This document shows, piece by piece, positions 59,479 to 64,000 of a DNA stretch of 64,000 nt. The stretch lies in NCBI GenBank assembly GCA_900541135.1, contig UQIG01000008.1, forward strand, positions 13,703 to 77,702, written 5' to 3'. This DNA comes from an uncultured Collinsella sp. Its GTDB lineage: Bacteria; Actinomycetota; Coriobacteriia; Coriobacteriales; Coriobacteriaceae. A program made the translations under genes and the position numbers. The first letter of the stretch is position 1. The number at the start of each line of letters is the position of its first letter. The notes under the pieces were generated by a model that saw only the letters and a program-made list of their open reading frames with translations, was not told the DNA's origin and made no database searches.

Positions 59479-60036
59479 TTAGCGTCCCAGCATCCTAAAG
59501 AAACGCTCCTCGAGCGCGGGATCGGTCTCAAAGACGCCGCGGCGAGCGAGCGTCACGGTCTTGGTGCCAGGCTTTTGCACGCCGCGCATGGTCATACACA
59601 TATGCTCGGCTTCCATGAGCACAATCGCTCCCTGGGGAGCGAGATAATCCATGAGAGCGTCGGCAACCTGCGCACACAGCTGCTCCTGCAGCTGTAGACG
59701 GCGGGCATAAACCTCAACCGTGCGGGCGAGCTTGGAAAGCCCTGCGACACGGCCGTTGGGGATATAGCCAATGGCAGCCTTGCCGTAAAACGGCAGCAGA
59801 TGATGCTCGCACAGCGAGTAAAACGTGATGTCGCGCTCGATAACCAAATCGTCCGAAGCGACGGCAAAGGTTTTGGACAGGTGCTCCTCGGCACTCTGGT
59901 CCATACCACCGGCGATCTCACCATACATACGGGCAACGCGCGCCGGGGTCTCCAGCAGGCCCTCACGAGTTGGGTCCTCGCCTATGCCCTCAAGCAACAG
60001 CTTAATGGCGGCCTCGACTTTTTCCTGATCGACCAT
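59479..60036 (-). CDS. folE: GTP cyclohydrolase I
   Basis: 185 residues. Converts GTP to dihydroneopterin triphosphate. Signature: EDPTREGLLETPARVARMY, SLCEHHLLPFYGKAAIGYIP (zinc Cys/His), LSKLARTVEVYARRLQLQEQL. The ATG at 60036 is chosen because the conserved domain begins after it; the frame is open 21 codons further. Confidence 0.94.
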   Translation of the reverse strand: MVDQEKVEAAIKLLLEGIGEDPTREGLLETPARVARMYGEIAGGMDQSAEEHLSKTFAVASDDLVIERDITFYSLCEHHLLPFYGKAAIGYIPNGRVAGLSKLARTVEVYARRLQLQEQLCAQVADALMDYLAPQGAIVLMEAEHMCMTMRGVQKPGTKTVTLARRGVFETDPALEERFFRMLGR

Positions 60037-60102
60037 CTGGGCCTCACTTTTCCGATTTTGCGTTCGCGCTATGGTACCACGCCCTTTGGCATCGGCCACA
60101 AG

Positions 60103-60684
60103 CTACATAGTATGGGTCGAATAGACTGGATCGTCCCGCCAAAGCTCCACAGCGTCGCAAAGCGCAACGCCCTCGCGCACAGCACGGGCGCGCGTGGCGT
60201 TCATATCAATCACGCGCTGATTGCTCGAGCCCCTAAAGCGCAACGAGATATCGTACAAATCCTGAACGAACGGGCCGTCCACCAACATGTCGAGGCAGGC
60301 AAGGATACGGTCCGTCACCTCGGTATGGTGACGACCGCCCGGCATAAGCTCCTCGAGCACGTCGCCGGTAAAGCACCAAATGGTCTTGCCCGACCCCGCA
60401 GGATAGGCCACACGCACGCGTTCGATAAAGTCAACGAGACCCGCCTGATTCTCGGGCTCCATAGGCTCCCCGCCCAGAATCGTCAGGCCATCAATAAAGG
60501 GATGATCGAGACTCTCGATAATCTTGTCCTCGACGGCACGGTCGAACGGCTCACCCGCAGCAAAGTCCCACGCGACAGAGTTAAAGCAGTTCTTGCACCC
60601 ACGACGGCACCCGCTCACAAACAGAGAAGTACGAACGCCTTCCCCATCAGCAATGTCGAAATACTTAATGTTCGCGTAATTCAT
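60103..60684 (-). CDS. nrdG: Anaerobic ribonucleotide reductase activating protein NrdG
   Basis: 193 residues. Radical SAM activase: cluster motif CRRGCKNCFN, preceded by YFDIADGEGVRTSLFVSG; then LTILGGEPMEPENQAGL. Generates the glycyl radical on NrdD. It is transcribed in the same direction as nrdD but separated from it by about 400 bases of repeats. The ATG at 60684 has GGGAGAG 8 bases upstream. Confidence 0.93.
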   Translation of the reverse strand: MNYANIKYFDIADGEGVRTSLFVSGCRRGCKNCFNSVAWDFAAGEPFDRAVEDKIIESLDHPFIDGLTILGGEPMEPENQAGLVDFIERVRVAYPAGSGKTIWCFTGDVLEELMPGGRHHTEVTDRILACLDMLVDGPFVQDLYDISLRFRGSSNQRVIDMNATRARAVREGVALCDAVELWRDDPVYSTHTM

Positions 60685-60826
60685 AGGTAACTCTCCCGGG
60701 GGGGGCCGGGACATATCATCCCGTCCTCAAACATTCTCGGCCTGCGGCCTGCGAAACTGCGGGCGGGACGATATGTCCCGGCCTCATGCAAAGGGTAACT
60801 CAATGAACGAAGCGAACATCGAGTAT
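60661..60826. repeat. Inverted duplication of the nrdG 5' end
   Basis: Arms 60661-60723 and 60764-60826 (63 bases each) are reverse complements with strongest identity at the outer and inner ends; the spacing from the dyad to the ATG is 21 bases in each arm. The inner 18 bp (CCGGGACATATCATCCCG-like) match 17 of 18. The right-hand copy contains a second ATG with GCGAACAT following, as in nrdG. Confidence 0.55.
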
Positions 60827-60963
60827 AGGGTTCGAGGTCCAATAAATACTTCGTTGCAGCTCAACCGTCATCGCAAGCAAAGCGTTGCTGCAAGTCAACT
60901 CATTTCCACTAAGAACTTCGAGGAGCGAGCAGACCGCATGCTGCATCTCAGCTACGTCAACTT

Positions 60964-61101
60964 GGCCGCCCCGTAGCGAGGCCCCGGACCTTTGCTCGAT
61001 ATAAGTTCCGCACGAACAGGAGGCGCCAGTGGCGCCTCCATCGTGAGCCAGGACTGTCCGAAATAGCGAGTAAAGGTCCGGGGCCTCGCTACGGGGCGGC
61101 C
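60964..61101. repeat. 138-bp palindrome with 35-bp arms and an inner hairpin
   Basis: Left arm 60964-60998, right arm 61067-61101, one mismatch in 35 pairs. An inner perfect hairpin GGAGGCGCC-AGT-GGCGCCTCC at 61019-61039. It lies 12 bases after the nrdD stop and may serve as terminator; the size exceeds ordinary terminators, so a MITE or recombination-prone sequence is also possible. Confidence 0.6.
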
Positions 61102-61112
61102 TGGGATGGTTA

Positions 61113-63335
61113 TTAGAGATGCAGCACGCGGTCGCGGATCTCCTCGGTTCGACCCTGGTTCCAGAACTGGGTACCGATGTAGCCGCACGTACGACGGGCG
61201 ACGTTCATCTTCTCCTGATCGCGGTTGCCGCAGTTGGGGCACTCCCACACCAGCTTGCCGTCATCCTCGACAATCTTGATCTCGCCGTCGTAACCGCACA
61301 CCTGGCAATAATCGCTCTTGGTGTTGAGCTCGGCGTACATGATGTTGTCGTAGATGTACTGCATCACGCGAATGACAGCCTTGAGGTTGTCCTGCATGTT
61401 GGGAACTTCGACGTAGGAGATGGCGCCGCCCGGCGAAAGCTGCTGGAACATACCCTCGAACTTGAGCTTGTCGAATGCGTCGATCTCCTCGGACACGTGG
61501 ACGTGGTAGCTGTTGGTGATGTAGCCCTTGTCCGTCACGCCCGGGATGATGCCAAAACGACGCTGCAGGCACTTGGCGAACTTGTAGGTCGTCGACTCAA
61601 GCGGGGTACCGTACAGCGAGAAGTCAATATCGCTTTCGGCCTTCCACTCCGCGCACTTGTCGTTCATGCGCTGCATGACGGCCATGGCAAAGGGCGTGCC
61701 CTCCTTCTCGGTGTGGCTGTGGCCCGTCATGTACTTGACGCACTCATACAGGCCGGCATAACCCAGACTAATGGTGGAGTAACCGCCCACGAGCAGCTTG
61801 TCGATCGTCTCGCCCTTCTTCAGGCGGGCGAGGGCACCGTACTGCCAAAGAATCGGTGCGGCATCCGAAAGCGTACCCATCAGACGCTCATGACGGCACA
61901 GTAGGGCGCGGTGGCATAGCTCAAGGCGCTCGTCGAAGATCTTCCAGAACTTGTCCATGTCCTGATGCGAGCTCAGCGCGACATCGGGCAGGTTGATGGT
62001 CACAACGCCCTGGTTAAAGCGACCGTAGTACTTGGGCTTGTTCGGGTCATAGTTCAGCGCGTTGGCCACGTTGTTAAATCCGTTACCGGAGCGGTCAGGC
62101 GTCAGGAAGCTGCGGCAGCCCATGCAGGTATAGCAGTCGCCGTTGCCCGCGGTCTCACCCTTCGACAGCTTGAGCTCGCGCATCTTCTTCTCGGAGATGT
62201 AGTCGGGCACCATGCGCTTGGCGGTGCACTTAGCGGCCAGCTGGGTCAGGTAGAAGTACGGGGAATTCTCGTGAACGTTATCGTCCTCGAGTACATAGAT
62301 GAGCTTGGGGAATGCCGGGGTAATCCACACGCCGGCCTCGTTCTTAACGCCCTCGTAGCGCTGGCGAAGCGTCTCCTCCACGATCATGGCAAGGTCGTGC
62401 TTCTCCTGAGGCGTACGGGCCTCGTTAAGATACATGAAGACCGTCACGAACGGCGCCTGGCCGTTCGTGGTCATAAGCGTCACGACCTGATACTGAATCG
62501 TCTGGACGCCGCGACGAATCTCGTCACGCAGGCGGTCCTCAACAACCTCGCGGACCTTTTCGGGAGATGCGGAAACGCCGAGCTCCTCGAGCTCGCGGGC
62601 GACCTCGCCGCGAATCTTTTGACGGCTCACCTCGACGAACGGGGCAAGATGGGTCAGCGAAATCGACTGGCCACCGTACTGGGAGGAAGCAACCTGAGCG
62701 ATGATCTGCGTCGCGATGTTGCAGGCGGTCGAGAAGCTGTGCGGCTTCTCAATCAGCGTACCCGAGATAACAGTGCCGTTCTGGAGCATGTCCTCCAGGT
62801 TCACCAGATCGCAGTTGTGCATGTGCTGGGCAAAGTAATCCGAATCGTGGAAATGAATCAGGCCCTCATTATGGGCATCCACGATCTCTTGGGGCAGCAG
62901 CACACGCTGAGTCAGGTCCTTGGAGATCTCGCCGGCCATGTAGTCACGCTGAACGGAATTGACGGTCGGGTTCTTGTTGGAGTTCTCCTGCTTGACCTCT
63001 TCGTTGTTGCACTCGATCAGCGACAGAATCTTGTCGTCGGTCGTGTTCTTCTGGCGCTTCAGGCTCTGAACATAGCGATAGATGATGTAGTGGCGGGCAA
63101 CCTCGTAGCAGTCGAGACGCATGATCTCGTCCTCGACCAGATCCTGAATCTCCTCGACCGACACGGTGTGGCCCGCGTTCTCGCATGCCTCGGCGACGTT
63201 TTGTGCCGCGTAAACCACCTGGCGGTCGGTAAGACGAGAGCTCTCCTCGACCTCCAAGTTTGCGGCGCGGATGGCATTGACGATCTTATCGATGTCAAAG
63301 ACAACCTCGGTGCCGCTGCGCTTGATGATCTTCAT
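61113..63335 (-). CDS. nrdD: Anaerobic ribonucleoside-triphosphate reductase NrdD
   Basis: 740 residues. N-terminal ATP-cone (MKIIKRSGTEVVFDIDKIVNAI), then the PFL-like barrel and the C-terminal zinc site (CQVCGYDG, CPNCGNRDQ) with the glycyl-radical loop RTCGYIGTQFWNQGR. Reduces NTPs to dNTPs under anoxia. The ATG at 63335 is preferred because the ATP-cone begins there; the site is GAGGCAAGAGG. Regulated by NrdR boxes at 63560-63607. Confidence 0.95.
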   Translation of the reverse strand: MKIIKRSGTEVVFDIDKIVNAIRAANLEVEESSRLTDRQVVYAAQNVAEACENAGHTVSVEEIQDLVEDEIMRLDCYEVARHYIIYRYVQSLKRQKNTTDDKILSLIECNNEEVKQENSNKNPTVNSVQRDYMAGEISKDLTQRVLLPQEIVDAHNEGLIHFHDSDYFAQHMHNCDLVNLEDMLQNGTVISGTLIEKPHSFSTACNIATQIIAQVASSQYGGQSISLTHLAPFVEVSRQKIRGEVARELEELGVSASPEKVREVVEDRLRDEIRRGVQTIQYQVVTLMTTNGQAPFVTVFMYLNEARTPQEKHDLAMIVEETLRQRYEGVKNEAGVWITPAFPKLIYVLEDDNVHENSPYFYLTQLAAKCTAKRMVPDYISEKKMRELKLSKGETAGNGDCYTCMGCRSFLTPDRSGNGFNNVANALNYDPNKPKYYGRFNQGVVTINLPDVALSSHQDMDKFWKIFDERLELCHRALLCRHERLMGTLSDAAPILWQYGALARLKKGETIDKLLVGGYSTISLGYAGLYECVKYMTGHSHTEKEGTPFAMAVMQRMNDKCAEWKAESDIDFSLYGTPLESTTYKFAKCLQRRFGIIPGVTDKGYITNSYHVHVSEEIDAFDKLKFEGMFQQLSPGGAISYVEVPNMQDNLKAVIRVMQYIYDNIMYAELNTKSDYCQVCGYDGEIKIVEDDGKLVWECPNCGNRDQEKMNVARRTCGYIGTQFWNQGRTEEIRDRVLHL

Positions 63336-63559
63336 CCTCTTGCCTCTTTCGCGTCGTAGTCTCATTGCGCTTCAGAGCCAAACGATGCCCGGCAGGGCGT
63401 GCCCCTGTCTTGCGGCGCCGTCGCGCAATCTGTGTTCTCGATAACCATAAGCCCACATGCGGACAATCCTCGCAGCCAATCAAGGGGCTCAAAGATCTAT
63501 CCAAATGGGGCGAATAAGGTTCTCGTTCTCTGTCCGACATCTATCATACGACAAAGAGG

Positions 63560-63607
63560 CATCTATATCCTGTATTCTTTTTTTAGGTCAAACACAACAT
63601 ATAGTGT
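63560..63607 (-). promoter_or_regulatory. nrdD promoter with tandem NrdR boxes
   Basis: Boxes CATCTATATCCTGTAT (63560-63575) and ACACAACATATAGTGT (63592-63607) match the NrdR consensus ACACTATATCTTGTGT at 11 and 12 of 16, and their starts are 32 bases apart, the usual three turns. On the minus strand TTGACC (63586-63591), 18 bases, TATAGA (63562-63567) form the promoter, with the -10 inside one box. Confidence 0.7.
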
Positions 63608-63921
63608 TTCAGCAGGTCAAAGCAATTGGTCATTTTGCAGACGCATTAAAAATGAGGGGTTCTTGGGAAGTCGGTAAAACGTTACCAACACGGCTACCTG
63701 CATGGCAGTTATAAAACCCCCTTAGCCAAGCCGCTGACAAATCCTACCAAAACCAAGCCGCTCACGCCAAAAGAATCCAAAAGATTGTGCTTGACCAACA
63801 TGTTGCGGTCACGATCGGCCAGGACGTATGCAATCTGCCGGCACCTCTACGGGATGCGAAGACCATCGCGTACGGACCTTGGATCAATATTTGGTGGCTT
63901 ATTTGGCGGCGTGCTTGGTAG
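63608..63921. other. Intergenic region without a recognisable gene
   Basis: No reading frame with a supported start, site and recognisable family. A plus-strand frame stays open for ~70 codons near 63720-63925 but has no start signal or known domain. GGTAAAACGTTACC at 63673-63686 is an isolated palindrome. Confidence 0.4.
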
Positions 63922-63959
63922 CAAAACAAAACAGCCCAGAGGACGTAGCCTCTGAGCTG
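63922..63959 (-). terminator. Terminator downstream of the tRNA gene
   Basis: 11-bp stem (plus-strand CAGCCCAGAGG / CCTCTGAGCTG, one G-T pair), 6-base loop, with TTTTGTTTT on the minus strand. Confidence 0.8.
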
Positions 63960-63967
63960 CGAACATT

Positions 63968-64000
63968 TGGTGGGCGTTAGAAGATTTGAACTTCTGACCT
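63968..64000 (-). tRNA. 3' end of a tRNA gene cut by the window edge (isotype not determinable)
   Basis: On the minus strand the T arm AGAAG-TTCAAAT-CTTCT is followed by seven acceptor bases AACGCCC, discriminator A and encoded CCA. The anticodon is outside the window, so the amino acid cannot be named. The expected 5' acceptor strand would be GGGCGTT. Confidence 0.8.

Noticed and set aside
60773..60976. Plus-strand frame of 67 residues next to nrdG
   Set aside because: Has a weak ribosome site and resembles NrdG only over a few residues; explained by the inverted duplication and running into the palindrome.
61965..63359. Plus-strand open frame of 464 residues opposite nrdD
   Set aside because: Antisense of a strongly supported gene; Leu/Val/His-rich shadow.
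63673..63686. GGTAAAACGTTACC palindrome as a LacI-type operator
   Set aside because: No gene starts next to it and no second site; single short palindromes are expected by chance.

Overview
This window looks like the chromosome of a gut anaerobe of the Coriobacteriia (Actinomycetota), most likely a Collinsella or close relative. The basis is indirect: GC-rich coding DNA, short leaders with strong GGAGG sites, frequent GTG/TTG starts, an NrdD/NrdG anaerobic ribonucleotide reductase, a fermentative L-lactate dehydrogenase and a DapH-type lysine pathway. This placement is inference; no 16S or other marker gene is present.

Layout. 1-2.9 kb: lysine/diaminopimelate operon in which lysA runs in frame into dapA, followed by dapB and dapH. 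3.1-3.9 kb: RelE/Phd-type toxin-antitoxin pair with a large palindromic operator. 3.9-9.5 kb: nucleoid-associated protein, ldh, an aminotransferase and nadE, all on the minus strand. 9.6-13.6 kb: an AT-rich island holding a DUF2087 regulator, an MFS exporter, a cobalamin-binding radical SAM protein (split by a frameshift) and a 36-residue peptide; this looks like an acquired, undescribed RiPP cluster. 13.7-21.2 kb: small conserved protein, two surface or regulatory proteins of unknown role, ettA, an sdpI/sdpR pair, tcdA-tatD. 21.2-28.2 kb: a 224-bp MITE-like element, then a complete fructosamine (Amadori product) catabolic operon, frlD-frlB-frlC plus an amidohydrolase and a YfcC-type transporter, headed by a GntR/HutC regulator. 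28.4-29.9 kb: two HAD phosphatases. 30.4-33.3 kb: an unusual three-gene unit of unknown protein, ClpP-like protease and a soluble VirD4/TraG-like ATPase.

33.4-43 kb: pgi, a truncated iron-alcohol-dehydrogenase-like protein, an SOS-controlled Y-family polymerase with its YolD-like partner, a membrane-anchored HMA protein, DUF3793-flavodoxin, and a polar amino acid ABC transporter. 43-49 kb: nfo, a Gfo/Idh/MocA oxidoreductase, a ferredoxin-type aldo/keto reductase, panE-like reductase, small membrane and secreted proteins. Two copies of a conserved inverted-repeat element sit in front of nfo and the oxidoreductase. 49-54.4 kb: metY behind a cysteine-containing leader peptide, divergent LysR regulator, rnhA, second Gfo/Idh/MocA protein, acylphosphatase, Fur-family regulator. 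54.5-60.1 kb: HAD phosphatase, UreE-like and SlyD-like (nickel-handling families), M19 dipeptidase, YgjP-like peptidase, and a pterin operon folE-HD-folB. 60.1-64 kb: nrdG and nrdD with tandem NrdR boxes, two large inverted repeats, and the 3' end of a tRNA at the right edge.

Most of the window is ordinary housekeeping and catabolic DNA. The parts that stand out are the radical SAM peptide cluster, the ClpP-VirD4 module, the LysA-DapA fusion, the cysteine leader peptide of metY, and several structured repeats that sit in leaders or between convergent genes.
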